Assembly: GCA_004299705.1 (NCBI GenBank)
Contig: SCQS01000062.1
Coordinates: forward strand, 1 to 36,703
DNA from: Rhodanobacteraceae bacterium
GTDB taxonomy: Bacteria; Pseudomonadota; Gammaproteobacteria; Xanthomonadales; Rhodanobacteraceae
Length of the DNA: 36,703 nt
Direction: 5' to 3'
Position numbers and translations under genes: made by a program. The notes under the pieces are model-generated. The model saw only the letters and a list, made by a program, of their open reading frames with translations, searched no databases and was not told the DNA's origin. This document shows positions 8,214 to 17,061 of this stretch, piece after piece (position 1 is the stretch's first letter; each line of letters begins with the position of its first letter).

Positions 8214-8927
8214 TCACGGCTTCCCATGGTGGTGATGATCATCGGGCGTGTCAGCATTACCGGGAGTCGCAGGTGCAACGCGTGCGGCTGGCAGGTGCCA
8301 GCCGTGGCGGATGGCCCCATAGCGCAACGCGAAACACAGCAGGCCGCCGACAATGGTGCTGGCAATTGCCGAAACGTGCAGCACATGGCCTGCGACCACC
8401 ACGGCCGCACCGGCAAGCGCCGCCAGCGCATACAGGTCGGCGCGCAACACCACCGGAATCTCCCTGACCAGCACGTCGCGCAACATGCCGCCGCCGATAC
8501 CGGTCAGCATCCCGAGCAGCGCCGCCATCACGGGATTGAGGTGGAAGACCAGCGCCTTTTCCGCGCCCGCCACCGCGAAGAACGCGAGACCGATCGCGTC
8601 GAACCATTGCACGGGATGATCGAGTTTCGTAATGAGCGGGTTCCAGAAGAACACGATGAATCCCGCGAGGATGGAAACACCCACGTAACTCAAGCTTGCA
8701 ATGGCCGCAGGAGGCACGGCGCCGATCAGGAGATCGCGGGTGATGCCGCCTGCGTTGCCGGCGGCGAACGCCAGCACCATCACGCCGAAAATATCCAGCC
8801 GGTGGCGTACCGCCGTCACCGCACCGCTGATCGCGAACACGAAGGTGCCGCCCAGGTCGAGCACCACCAACAGGATGTGGATCATCTCTTCACGCGTGGA
8901 CCCGGTCAGTGCGATGGCAGTCAACAT
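8214..8927 (-). CDS. TRIC-family / UPF0126 cation channel (YadS-like)
   Basis: Inner-membrane protein of 237 residues with seven hydrophobic segments and the internal two-fold repeat of the family. Glycine-rich FAISGAVTAVRHRLDIFGVM and GNAGGITRDLL occur in the first half, and FAVAGAEKAL and GIGGGMLRDVL in the second. Prokaryotic TRIC proteins form trimeric monovalent-cation channels. The ATG at 8927, 9 nt after the amidohydrolase stop, gives an N-terminal extension of 14 residues; the ATG at 8885 (MIHILLVVLDL) matches the usual family start, so the start is uncertain. The C-terminal tail is histidine-rich (DDHHHHGKP), which may bind metal. It is probably in one transcript with the amidohydrolase. 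Confidence 0.88.
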   Translation of the reverse strand: MLTAIALTGSTREEMIHILLVVLDLGGTFVFAISGAVTAVRHRLDIFGVMVLAFAAGNAGGITRDLLIGAVPPAAIASLSYVGVSILAGFIVFFWNPLITKLDHPVQWFDAIGLAFFAVAGAEKALVFHLNPVMAALLGMLTGIGGGMLRDVLVREIPVVLRADLYALAALAGAAVVVAGHVLHVSAIASTIVGGLLCFALRYGAIRHGWHLPAARVAPATPGNADTPDDHHHHGKP

Positions 8928-8936
8928 GCGAGCGTC

Positions 8937-10205
8937 TCAGGAAGCCAGCCAAGCGCGTGAGGCAACCACCAGCGTTTCGACGCCGGTTTCGAGCGTCGGA
9001 TGCAACACCGGCAAAAAAAACGGGCTATGGTTGCTCGGGATTTCGTTGATGCGGTTCGTGGCTTTCGCCTTCGCATAAGTATCGGGATCGGTGCCGCCGA
9101 CGAACCAGAACACCGAGGGCACGCCCCATTCGGCGCCGAACGAGCCGAAATCCTCGCTGGCCGAGGCCGGCCCGGTTTGACGGACGCGCTCGGCGGGGAA
9201 GTGCTTGCGGAAAGCTTCGACCACCCGCTGCGTCGCGGCCGGATTGTTGGTGGCCAGCGGATAGCGGTCGAGTGGCGTGATCTCCGGCGGCTTCGGTGCG
9301 CCGGATGCGGCGGCCTCGGCGTTGACGATGCGCGTGATCGCGGCCAGCACGCGTTGGCGCACGCCGGCATCGAACGTGCGCACGTTGAGCTTGATGATGG
9401 CTTCGTCGGGAATCACGTTCTCCTTGGTGCCGGCCTGCAGCGCGCCGACCGTGACCACCGCCGCTTCGGTGGGCGCGACCTCGCGCGCCACGATGCCTTG
9501 CAACCGCATCACCGTCGCCGCTGCCATCACCACCGGATCGATGCTGGTCTGCGGCATCGAACCGTGCGCGCCGCGCCCGAACAGGCGGATCTGGAAACTG
9601 TCCGCGGCCGAGGTGATGGTGCCGGTGCGTCCGCCGATCACGCCGGCCGGGCCCACCATTACGTGCTGGCCCAGCACCACGTCCGGCTTAGGGAAACGCT
9701 TGAACAAGCCGTCGTCGATCATCGCCTGTGCGCCCGCGGCGGTTTCCTCGGCCGGCTGGAATACCGCCATCAGCGTGCCTTTCCAGCTATCGCGCGTCTG
9801 CGCCAGCAGCGCGGTCGCGCCGGCCAGCCAGGTCACGTGCATGTCGTGTCCGCAGGCGTGCATCACCGGCACGGCCTTGCCATCCGGGTCGGTGGCCGTG
9901 ACCTTGCTTGCATACGCCGCGCCGGTCGCTTCCGCGACCGGCAGCGCGTCCATGTCGGCGCGCAGCATCACGGTCGGTCCGTCGCCGTTGCGCAGCAGTC
10001 CGACCACGCCGGTCTTGCCGACCCCGGTCGTGACCTCGAAGCCGGCCGCGCGCAATCGATCCGCGGCGATGCCCGCAGTGCGCGTTTCCTGCATCGAGAG
10101 TTCCGGATGCGAGTGGATGTCCTTGTACAACTTCTCCAGATCCGGGAGCAGGTCGCGGAGACTCCCCGATGCCACCTCGGACGCATTCGCCTGTTTCGTA
10201 TTCAT
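8937..10205 (-). CDS. M20-family metal-dependent amidohydrolase (hippurate hydrolase-like)
   Basis: Predicted 422-residue amidohydrolase of the M20D group (hippurate, N-acyl amino acid and IAA-conjugate hydrolases), which splits an amide bond using two divalent metals. The metal-binding marks are MHACGHDMH (Cys118, His120) and PAEET (from residue 151). The dimerisation domain begins near GRGAHGSMPQTSIDP and ends near residue 310. ASASEDFGSF and NHSPFFLPVL complete the active site. No signal peptide is present, so it acts in the cytoplasm unless the start is wrong. AGGAA lies about 11 nt upstream of the ATG. Substrate is not determined. It is followed at 9 nt by the TRIC gene and preceded, across 79 bp, by the solenoid gene. 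Confidence 0.9.
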   Translation of the reverse strand: MNTKQANASEVASGSLRDLLPDLEKLYKDIHSHPELSMQETRTAGIAADRLRAAGFEVTTGVGKTGVVGLLRNGDGPTVMLRADMDALPVAEATGAAYASKVTATDPDGKAVPVMHACGHDMHVTWLAGATALLAQTRDSWKGTLMAVFQPAEETAAGAQAMIDDGLFKRFPKPDVVLGQHVMVGPAGVIGGRTGTITSAADSFQIRLFGRGAHGSMPQTSIDPVVMAAATVMRLQGIVAREVAPTEAAVVTVGALQAGTKENVIPDEAIIKLNVRTFDAGVRQRVLAAITRIVNAEAAASGAPKPPEITPLDRYPLATNNPAATQRVVEAFRKHFPAERVRQTGPASASEDFGSFGAEWGVPSVFWFVGGTDPDTYAKAKATNRINEIPSNHSPFFLPVLHPTLETGVETLVVASRAWLAS

Positions 10206-10284
10206 GATGGGCAGTTTCCTGATGGGTCGACCATGGGGTTGTTGGAGATGGGGTCGAGCAGGCGGGGGTATTGGGCCTGTTTGC

Positions 10285-11661
10285 CTAAATCGACAAGCCA
10301 GTTCGATCTGTCACGGTGCCGTCTTTCTCGACGAGCGGTTTGCCGGCGTCGGCAACGGCGCGCACGTGCGTCAATGGCGTGCAACCCTTGTTGGCGACCA
10401 GCACGGCGTTGGAATTCTTTCCGTGCGCGATCACCTTGCCCCGGATGTCGATGGCAGCGAGCTTGCCACCTTCGATCGCGTAGGTTGTCACATTGGGGCC
10501 GTGGGTGACGAGGTCGCCCTTGACCACCAGCTTGTCTACGCTGCCGCCGGGCTTGACGCTGAAGGCTTCGGCCGGCAGTTGCATGTTTACACCCTTGACC
10601 AGCGTGTTGCCGACCGACCCGTGCGTGGTGATCCCCTCGTTCACCGTGATGGTGCCGACGGGCTTGCTCACCTGGATGCCGATGGAACCGTCACCGAAGG
10701 TTTCGATGGATTTGAACGAGATCGTCTTGACCGTGCCGTCGTATTGGTTGAACCCGCGCGCGCCGAGCCCATGCGTCAGGATTTCCTTTTCGGCGACGAA
10801 GTTCCCGACGGTGCCGAAGTTGACGAAGCCGATGCCGCTGGGACCGTAGGAAACCACCGGCGCATGCGCGATCCACTCCTCGACCGTGCCCCAGGTATCC
10901 AGCACCATGTCGTTGACGCCGTAGGTGACGGTTTCGCCGAAGTGTTCTACGCGTTTCGCCTTCACGCCGTAGACGATGAACACGCCGGCGGTGATCATGT
11001 CCGCGGTGCCATAGGGCAGCATGCCGCAGGAATACACCGTGCCGGTGGTAAGTTTCTCCAGTTGCACCCAGCCGCCGTTGTCGCCGAACCCGCTCACGAA
11101 GATGCCCGAGCCCAGCACCGGAGCGCCCTTGGCACCGACTGAAATGTCGGTGAGCGAGGCGCGGATGGTCGACTTGGCATCACCGTTGAAGTTGTAGACG
11201 GTCAGCGCGCCCTGGTAGACGTTGACGCCGTATTTCTGTGGCTGCTCGCTGTAGTGGCGCGCATCGCACGCACCGATGTGCAGCTTGTCGACCACGAGGT
11301 CCAGTTTGTCGGTGCCACCACGGGTGATGATGGAAACCTGACCGGTGACGCGCAAGTCCTCGAGCGCGATCCGCCCCATGTCGGCAAGACCCGTCTGCGT
11401 ATAAACGGCACGCGTGGCCGGCGTGGCGATCACGGTGAGATTGGAAACCCGGTTGTCGGCCGTGAGCCCGATGCCGTCGCCGTTGCTGAAGCACAGGATG
11501 CAACCGTCGCGATCCTTGCCTGTCAGCGCGAACCCTGGCGGCAGCGTGATCGAATACGGGCACGTCACGGAGGTTTGCAGTTCGAGCGTGCGCGGTTCCT
11601 TTCCTGCCAGGGCGGACATGAGGTCCGCAAGGGATGCAACGGGAGTGACGGAACGGTTCAT
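10285..11661 (-). CDS. Unidentified repeat protein, probable beta-solenoid with 25-residue coils
   Basis: A 458-residue protein of no recognised function. It has no signal peptide or membrane segment. The N-terminal part (about 20-110) is rich in short strands and turns, including GFALTGKDRDGC and RVSNLTVIATPATRAVYTQT, resembling pectate-lyase-like helix entries. From residue 245 a clear repeat begins: VTYG (245), VSYG (270), LTHG (295), ETFG (320) and TTHG (345), spaced exactly 25 residues. VTHG (385) follows after a 15-residue insertion, and IAHG comes at 411. One coil of a right-handed beta-helix is of similar length. No obvious catalytic acid pair stands out. GGAG lies 10 nt before the ATG at 11661. 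It follows dps on the same strand (54-bp gap) and is likely the last gene of the stress-type run. Confidence 0.75.
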   Translation of the reverse strand: MNRSVTPVASLADLMSALAGKEPRTLELQTSVTCPYSITLPPGFALTGKDRDGCILCFSNGDGIGLTADNRVSNLTVIATPATRAVYTQTGLADMGRIALEDLRVTGQVSIITRGGTDKLDLVVDKLHIGACDARHYSEQPQKYGVNVYQGALTVYNFNGDAKSTIRASLTDISVGAKGAPVLGSGIFVSGFGDNGGWVQLEKLTTGTVYSCGMLPYGTADMITAGVFIVYGVKAKRVEHFGETVTYGVNDMVLDTWGTVEEWIAHAPVVSYGPSGIGFVNFGTVGNFVAEKEILTHGLGARGFNQYDGTVKTISFKSIETFGDGSIGIQVSKPVGTITVNEGITTHGSVGNTLVKGVNMQLPAEAFSVKPGGSVDKLVVKGDLVTHGPNVTTYAIEGGKLAAIDIRGKVIAHGKNSNAVLVANKGCTPLTHVRAVADAGKPLVEKDGTVTDRTGLSI

Positions 11662-11715
11662 GAAGTTGTCTCCAGCAGACAATCGACCCGGATGCTCGGC
11701 CAGTGCGAGCGGCAC

Positions 11716-12282
11716 TCAACGTCCCGTGGAGTCGGCGTGGCGGGTGGTTTCGAACAGGAACCAGGCACGGCGTTCGGCTTCGTCGACCCATTCCTCGATC
11801 AGGCTGGCCGTGGCGATGTCGTGGCGCGCGTCGCAGACGCCGTGCGCTTCGCGCAGGCGCGCGACCAGCGCCATGTTGTCTTCGCGCAGTTCGGCCAGCA
11901 TGTCCTCGGGTTCGACGTATTCGGCGTCGTTGTCGTCGATGCGCTGCAGCCGCGCGATGTGGCCGATCGAGCGCAGCGTGTCCCCGCCCAGTTTGCGCAC
12001 GCGCTCGGCGATGGGGTCGGTCATCGCGTACAACTGGTCGGCCTGTTCGTCCAGCAACAGGTGGTAGTCGCGGAAGTGCGGTCCGCTCATGTGCCAGTGG
12101 AAGTTCTTGGTCTTGAGGTACAGCGCAAACACGTCGGCGAGGATCGCGTTCATCGCGCCGGATACGTCGCGCGTGGCCTTGTCGCCCAGATCGGTGCGGG
12201 TGGCGAGGGCGGCACGTTGCCTGCGCTGCAGGGACGCTTCGCGCAGGGCCACGGCGGATTGCATGGCGTGTTTTCTGGGCAT
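11716..12282 (-). CDS. dps: Dps-family ferritin-like DNA protection protein
   Basis: Twelve-subunit miniferritin that stores iron, removes hydrogen peroxide and, in many species, coats DNA. The 188-residue protein carries the inter-subunit ferroxidase ligands in the expected places: His62 in KNFHWHMSGPHF, then Asp89 and Glu93 in TDPIAERVRKLGG. The N-terminal tail is basic (KHAMQS, LQRRQRAALATR), which favours DNA binding. The ATG at 12282 is chosen because AGAGGA lies upstream; an in-frame ATG at 12306 would add eight residues and overlap the previous gene. The glycosidase gene ends 15 nt upstream, so the two are probably co-transcribed. The peroxiredoxin in the same run points to oxidative stress as the common theme. 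Confidence 0.92.
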   Translation of the reverse strand: MPRKHAMQSAVALREASLQRRQRAALATRTDLGDKATRDVSGAMNAILADVFALYLKTKNFHWHMSGPHFRDYHLLLDEQADQLYAMTDPIAERVRKLGGDTLRSIGHIARLQRIDDNDAEYVEPEDMLAELREDNMALVARLREAHGVCDARHDIATASLIEEWVDEAERRAWFLFETTRHADSTGR

Positions 12283-12296
12283 GGTGGTGGTCCTCT

Positions 12297-13922
12297 TCAG
12301 TGGCATTGCGGATTATGCGCGTCGGCGAAGGCGAAGAAGCTGATCGTGGTGGGAGCCAGCTTCACGCGGCCGGCAGGCGTCGGGACGCCCGTGAGCGCGG
12401 GCAAGGCGTTGTCTTCGCCGAGCGCGAGCTGCTTGCCGTTCAACAGCACCGTCGTGCTTTCAAGTTGCGGTGCGCTCAGGGTGTAGCGTGTTGATGTCTC
12501 CGGCAGGTTCAGCGTGGCCGGCTGATCGCGGCTGTTGTCGATCGCGAGCAGGGTCACGTCGCCCGGATGTTCGGGCGTGCATTGCGCGTAAAGGTGCAGG
12601 CCGGGACGCGACGGGCCGGCATCGAGGACGGTTGTTCCCATCAGGCGGTGCCACAGCAGCGCCGCCCAATAGTTCGGACGCGGTTCGAAGGTGTCGGAAT
12701 CAAGCAGCCCATATTCGCTGGAGGCCAGCGTGTTGTGGAAGACCACCGCCACACCGCGTTGGGCGAGACGTCCGAGTTGGTCGAGATAGCGGAAACTGTC
12801 GAGGAAGGTCTTGGCCCATGGATTGCCGCCACAGGCCGCGTCGGCGGTTTCGGTGATCCACACGGGCTTGCCGGGTTCGTACTTGTCGCGCAGGCCTTTC
12901 ACATAAAAGTCGTACGACGCATCCGTGCGCGCGAGCCAAGCCTCGCTGAGCGCATCGGCAGCCGTGGTCTGCGCGCCTTGGCCCATCGACGTACAGCGCA
13001 GCGACGCCGCACCGTAGAAGTGGTAGGAGAACACATCGAACACGGGCTTGGGCGTGGCGGTGAGCATGTCCACCGTTTTCATCACGCCCTTCGCGAGTCC
13101 GCCGGACATGCGCGGCATCAGCACGCCTTCGCCCACCGAACCCGGCCCGACGATAAGCATGTCGGGCACACTGGCCTTGGTGAACTTGCGGAACACAGCG
13201 AAGTCCCGCGCGTAATCCTGCGCGTCGTAGCCCTGGGGCGCGCCGCCGTATTCGGGCATGTCGGGCTCGTTGAAGAACTCGGCCGCCGCGATGTGGCCGC
13301 CGATCGAGCGGGTGTAGTCGATCAGTTTGCGCGCCTGCACCGGTGTCCACACGCCTTGCGCATTGCGCACGCCGGCGCTGATCGCGAACGACGTCACCAG
13401 CCTGGCGTCCACTGCGTGCGCGAAGTCGACCACGCCTTTCCATTCGGCGCGGGTCAGCACGCCGTTGAATCCTTTTGGCGCCTTCTCTGGCGGCGGCTGG
13501 CTCGAATCATCGAACCACACCGAATTCGCCCAGGTGCCGCTGACCCGCATGTATGCCGGCCCGAGCGCTTTCGCGAGCGCACGCAAGCGCGGATTGGAAA
13601 GGTCGATCGGCGCGCGCTTCTGGAACATCGTCTGGTTCTGGCCGGCGACCCCGACATCCGCGCTCGCCGATGCATGGCAAGCGCTAGCCTGCATCGCGGC
13701 AACGCTGGCCGGCGTGTACGGTTTCCAGAAGTTGCCGCCGATCACTTCCGCCATTTCGACGTTGTAGGACTGGTAGCGCGGATCGACCGTGGCGATGCGT
13801 GGCATCGTTGATGGAGAAACGGTGATGCCGGCGGAAGCAGGCGCTGCAGCCGCACCGGCGGGTGCCGCCATCCCGCCCACGAGAACGACTGCCAGGGATC
13901 CCGCAAGGCTCGCCAGCTTCAT
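12297..13922 (-). CDS. Secreted glycoside hydrolase, GH79/heparanase-like
   Basis: Predicted 541-residue exported enzyme. A signal peptide (MKLASLAGSLAVVLVGG plus an Ala-rich region) covers about residues 1-30. A TIM-barrel follows with the clan GH-A pair: acid/base Glu219 in EFFNEPDMP and nucleophile Glu358 in VWITETADAACGG. A C-terminal beta-sandwich ends with KLAPTTISFFAF, as in GH79 and GH39 enzymes. The likely activity is hydrolysis of beta-glucuronides or related glycans, but the subfamily cannot be fixed from sequence alone. AAGGAGGAG lies 7 nt upstream of the ATG. It sits between a DsbA-like gene (52 bp upstream) and dps (15 nt downstream), an odd position for a carbohydrate enzyme. 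Confidence 0.8.
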   Translation of the reverse strand: MKLASLAGSLAVVLVGGMAAPAGAAAAPASAGITVSPSTMPRIATVDPRYQSYNVEMAEVIGGNFWKPYTPASVAAMQASACHASASADVGVAGQNQTMFQKRAPIDLSNPRLRALAKALGPAYMRVSGTWANSVWFDDSSQPPPEKAPKGFNGVLTRAEWKGVVDFAHAVDARLVTSFAISAGVRNAQGVWTPVQARKLIDYTRSIGGHIAAAEFFNEPDMPEYGGAPQGYDAQDYARDFAVFRKFTKASVPDMLIVGPGSVGEGVLMPRMSGGLAKGVMKTVDMLTATPKPVFDVFSYHFYGAASLRCTSMGQGAQTTAADALSEAWLARTDASYDFYVKGLRDKYEPGKPVWITETADAACGGNPWAKTFLDSFRYLDQLGRLAQRGVAVVFHNTLASSEYGLLDSDTFEPRPNYWAALLWHRLMGTTVLDAGPSRPGLHLYAQCTPEHPGDVTLLAIDNSRDQPATLNLPETSTRYTLSAPQLESTTVLLNGKQLALGEDNALPALTGVPTPAGRVKLAPTTISFFAFADAHNPQCH

Positions 13923-13974
13923 TTTTTGCTCCTCCTTGCTGGGCGGGGTAGACGATGCCGACGCGGCGCGAGGC

Positions 13975-14520
13975 TCAGGCCTGCTCGATCAGATTGGCGA
14001 TCGCGTATTCCAGGGAAGCCGCGTCGCCGTCGTGGCGATAACCGTTGACGAAAAAACACGGCGTGCCGTTGACGCCGCTGCGCACGCCGCCCATGAAATC
14101 GCTGCGCACGCGCGCGCCGACGTCGTGCTCACGCAGCGTTCGCGTGATCGCGGCTTCGTCGATGCCGAGGTCGCGCAATCCTGCCTCCAATCCCTCGGTG
14201 CCATACACGGTCCATGTGTCCTGGTTCTCGTACAGCCAGTCGTGCATGGGCCAGAAGTGGTGCAGGATCGCAGCCGCTTCGGCGATCTCCGCTGCAGGTC
14301 GTGCCAACGGATGCACTTCGCTCAAGGGGAAATTGCGGAACACGAAGCGCAGGTCGGCGCCGAACGCGTGCTGGATGCGTTTGATCGTCGGGTACGCCAT
14401 GCCGCAGGCGGGGCACTGATAGTCGCCATATTCGAGCAGGGTGACCGGCGCGCCGGCTTTGCCCTGCGCGTGGTCCTGCGCCGAAACCGGGATGGCCAAC
14501 TCGGGTGAAGTCGCGTTCAT
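13975..14520 (-). CDS. DsbA-family thioredoxin-fold protein (cytoplasmic)
   Basis: Thiol-disulfide oxidoreductase of 181 residues. It has the active site CPAC (Cys36-Cys39) in LEYGDYQCPACGMAYP, a helical insertion typical of DsbA, and the cis-proline loop GVNGTPCFFVNG. There is no signal peptide, so unlike classical DsbA it is expected in the cytoplasm. It resembles the DsbA-like modules found next to or fused with peroxiredoxins and antiporters. Its ATG overlaps the peroxiredoxin stop (ATGA), so the two are translated together. It may regenerate that peroxiredoxin, which is an inference from the coupling. Confidence 0.88.
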   Translation of the reverse strand: MNATSPELAIPVSAQDHAQGKAGAPVTLLEYGDYQCPACGMAYPTIKRIQHAFGADLRFVFRNFPLSEVHPLARPAAEIAEAAAILHHFWPMHDWLYENQDTWTVYGTEGLEAGLRDLGIDEAAITRTLREHDVGARVRSDFMGGVRSGVNGTPCFFVNGYRHDGDAASLEYAIANLIEQA

Positions 14521-15002
14521 GGCGAACCTGCCTGTGCGGAAGAAGTGATGCCTTCCAGCGCCTTGAGGATGCCGTCGGCGCCTGGATTCACGCCCATCGG
14601 CGACAGGTAACTCCAGCGGATGACGCCGTTGGTGTCGATCACGAACAGGGCGCGCTCGGCCACGCCATCCTTGTCGTCGTAGGCGCCGAACTTGCGCGCG
14701 ACCGCGCCCTTGGGTTCGAAGTCGGACAGCAGCGGGAAGTGATAGTGCCGGTCGCGCGCGAACGCGGCGTGGCACCACGCGCCATCGACGGAGATCGCGA
14801 GCAGTTGCGCGGCGTGCTTGGAGAATTCCTCCAGCAACTCGTTGTACAGCGCGAGCTGATCGCCGCAGACCGGGCTCCAGTCGGCTGGATAGAACGCCAG
14901 GATCACGTTGCGGCCGCGGAACTCCGACAGCGACACGCTCTGGTCGGGCGTCGAGTGCAACGTGAAATCCGGCGCGTTGCTTCCGGCAGACAGGATGCTC
15001 AT
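14517..15002 (-). CDS. Peroxiredoxin, AhpC/TSA family
   Basis: Thiol peroxidase of 161 residues that reduces peroxides. The peroxidatic cysteine is Cys46 in FYPADWSPVCGDQLALYNE, where the aromatic/Pro pattern replaces the classic PxxxTxxC with PxxWSPVC. A second cysteine, Cys77 (SVDGAWCHAAF), lies where AhpE-like and atypical enzymes may form a disulfide. The C-terminal GVNPGADGILKAL segment completes the fold, without an AhpC-type resolving-cysteine tail. The ATG at 15002 is the first in-frame start that opens the domain. It heads the five-gene minus-strand run and overlaps the DsbA-like gene. No OxyR-like site was recognised upstream. Confidence 0.88.
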   Translation of the reverse strand: MSILSAGSNAPDFTLHSTPDQSVSLSEFRGRNVILAFYPADWSPVCGDQLALYNELLEEFSKHAAQLLAISVDGAWCHAAFARDRHYHFPLLSDFEPKGAVARKFGAYDDKDGVAERALFVIDTNGVIRWSYLSPMGVNPGADGILKALEGITSSAQAGSP

Positions 15003-15232
15003 GGCCAACCTCGCGTCCGGAACGGGTGAAACGTGCGCGTCGCGAAGATAAGGAACTTCAAGAGCGCAGACTCCGCACGATACGCTTTGCGACACGATTG
15101 GTGAAGCGGATTTGCGTGAAGGCTGCGTGAACCCGGCGCATGCGCGACGCCCGGGTTGTCGGGTGCTTTGCAATCGTCCTAGCCTTTGGCGAGGCGCGAC
15201 GCTGGGCCCGACCCGACTGTTCAAGGGGCTAC

Positions 15233-16876
15233 ATGGCTGCAATCGAACTGGTGTTGGCGATGCTGCTGGCGGTGATCGTCAGCGGCTACATCGCGCGCAT
15301 CCTGCCGTTCTCGCTGCCGCTGCCGATCATCCAGATCGCGTTGGGCGGCGTGATCGCGGGTGTGCTGCACCATGGCGTGGTCTTGCAACCGGCGATCTTC
15401 TTCCTGCTGTTCCTGCCGCCGTTGCTGTTCCTGGATGGCTGGCGGATCCCGAAGGACGGCCTGTTCCGCGACAGGGCCGCGATCCTGCAACTGGCGTTGG
15501 GCCTGGTGGTGTTCACCGTGATCGGCGCCGGTTACCTGATCCATTGGCTGATTCCGGTGATGCCGCTGGCTGTCGCGTTCGCGCTGGCCGCAGTCGTTTC
15601 CCCGACCGATCCGATCGCGGTGTCGTCGATCGCCGCGCGTGCGCCGGTGCCGCCGCGCCTGATGCACATCCTGGAAGGCGAATCGTTGCTCAACGATGCC
15701 TCGGGCCTGGTCTGCTTCCAGTTCGCGGTGGCGGCGGCGATGACCGGGCGCTTCTCGCTCGCCACGGCCTCGTTGACCTTCCTGTGGGTGGCGCTGGTCG
15801 GACTGGGCGTGGGCGTGGCGTTCACCCTTGCGGTCACCGCGGTGCAGCACGGACTGTCGCGCAGGTTCGGCGAGGAAAGCGGCTCACCGATCCTGATCAG
15901 CGTGCTGATCCCCTTCGGTGCTTACCTGCTGGCCGATCGCTTGCAGGCGTCCGGCATCCTCGCCGCCGTGGCGGCCGGCATCACGATGAGCTACGCGGAG
16001 CTGGGCGGCAGCAACCTCGCGACCACGCGGCTGGAGCGCAGCGCGGTGTGGAACACGATCCAGTTCACCTTGAACGGCATCATGTTCGTGCTGCTGGGCG
16101 AGCAGTTGCCGAACATCCTGCGCACCGCGATCGCCAACGTGCAACAGACCGGCCACCGCGATCCGTGGTGGCTGGCGGTGTACGCCGTGGCGATCACCAT
16201 CGGGCTGGGGCTGCTGCGCCTGGTCTGGGTCTGGGTGTCGTTGCGGGTCAACCTGTTCCGCCAGCGACGCGCCGGCGCGCAGGTGACGAGCCCCGGCTGG
16301 CGACTGATCCTTGCAACCTCGCTGGCGGGCGTGCGCGGCGCGGTCACGCTGGCGGGCATCCTCACGTTGCCGTTGCTGCTGCCGGACCGTAGCCCGTTCC
16401 CGGTGCGCGGCCTTGCGATTTACCTGGCCGCGGCGGTGATCCTGTTGTCGCTGATCGGCGCCAGCGTCGGTTTGCCGCAACTGTTGAAGGGGTTGAAGTT
16501 GCCCGACGAGCCGGCCACGCAGCGTGAAGAGGATCGCGCCCGCAGCGCGGCGGCCTGTGCCGCGATCGAATCGATCAAGCAGACCCAGCATGAAATGCTG
16601 GAGCATGCCTCGCCAGCCGAGGCGGATCTTTACGCGAACGCCGCGAGCCGGGTGATTGCGATTTACCAGCGCCGTGCACAGGCCAGCGCGCCCAGCGACG
16701 AGAAAGCGGCGCGGGTATTGCGCAAGGCCGACTCGGTGGAACGCAAGCTGCGGCTCTCCGCGTTGCGGGCGGAGCGCGCGGAGTATTTCAACCTCGCCCG
16801 CCAGCGCAAGTTGTCCGACGAAACCTCGCGCAAACTGGTGCGCGAGGTGGACCTGATCGAGTCGCGCTATCGCTGA
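15233..16876 (+). CDS. Na+/H+ antiporter, CPA1 family (NhaP/YjcE-like)
   Basis: Inner-membrane exchanger of 547 residues that expels Na+ (or K+) in return for protons. About twelve hydrophobic segments span residues 1-410. They include the ion-site motif AAVVSPTDPIAVSSIAAR with the conserved aspartate, EGESLLNDASGLVCF, and the late ATSLAGVRGAVTLAGIL arginine segment. These are the standard CPA1 marks. A charged, helical cytoplasmic tail of about 120 residues follows, similar in size to that of YjcE. AAGGGG lies 5 nt before the ATG at 15233, which decides the start over an in-frame ATG at 15140. The gene diverges from the peroxiredoxin operon; the 230-bp space between them shows no strong promoter match. 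Confidence 0.92.
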   Translation: MAAIELVLAMLLAVIVSGYIARILPFSLPLPIIQIALGGVIAGVLHHGVVLQPAIFFLLFLPPLLFLDGWRIPKDGLFRDRAAILQLALGLVVFTVIGAGYLIHWLIPVMPLAVAFALAAVVSPTDPIAVSSIAARAPVPPRLMHILEGESLLNDASGLVCFQFAVAAAMTGRFSLATASLTFLWVALVGLGVGVAFTLAVTAVQHGLSRRFGEESGSPILISVLIPFGAYLLADRLQASGILAAVAAGITMSYAELGGSNLATTRLERSAVWNTIQFTLNGIMFVLLGEQLPNILRTAIANVQQTGHRDPWWLAVYAVAITIGLGLLRLVWVWVSLRVNLFRQRRAGAQVTSPGWRLILATSLAGVRGAVTLAGILTLPLLLPDRSPFPVRGLAIYLAAAVILLSLIGASVGLPQLLKGLKLPDEPATQREEDRARSAAACAAIESIKQTQHEMLEHASPAEADLYANAASRVIAIYQRRAQASAPSDEKAARVLRKADSVERKLRLSALRAERAEYFNLARQRKLSDETSRKLVREVDLIESRYR

Positions 16877-17061
16877 GCGTGGAGGTCGTTGCAAACGCGC
16901 GCGGACAGGGTCAGGATGCGTGCGGACGTGCGCGCATGCCGCTCAGCCAGGCCAACGCGCAATCACGTCCGGTCGGTTTCGCTGTTGCCACTCGCCGCCG
17001 GTTGGAAGGTGACATGGATGTTTCGCGAATCGGCGGCCATCCCGAAGCGGAGGAGGGTGCC

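Noticed and set aside
15003-15232. Divergent 230-bp region between the peroxiredoxin and antiporter genes searched for promoters and OxyR sites
   Set aside because: No pair of -35/-10 boxes or clear operator was found by eye on either strand.
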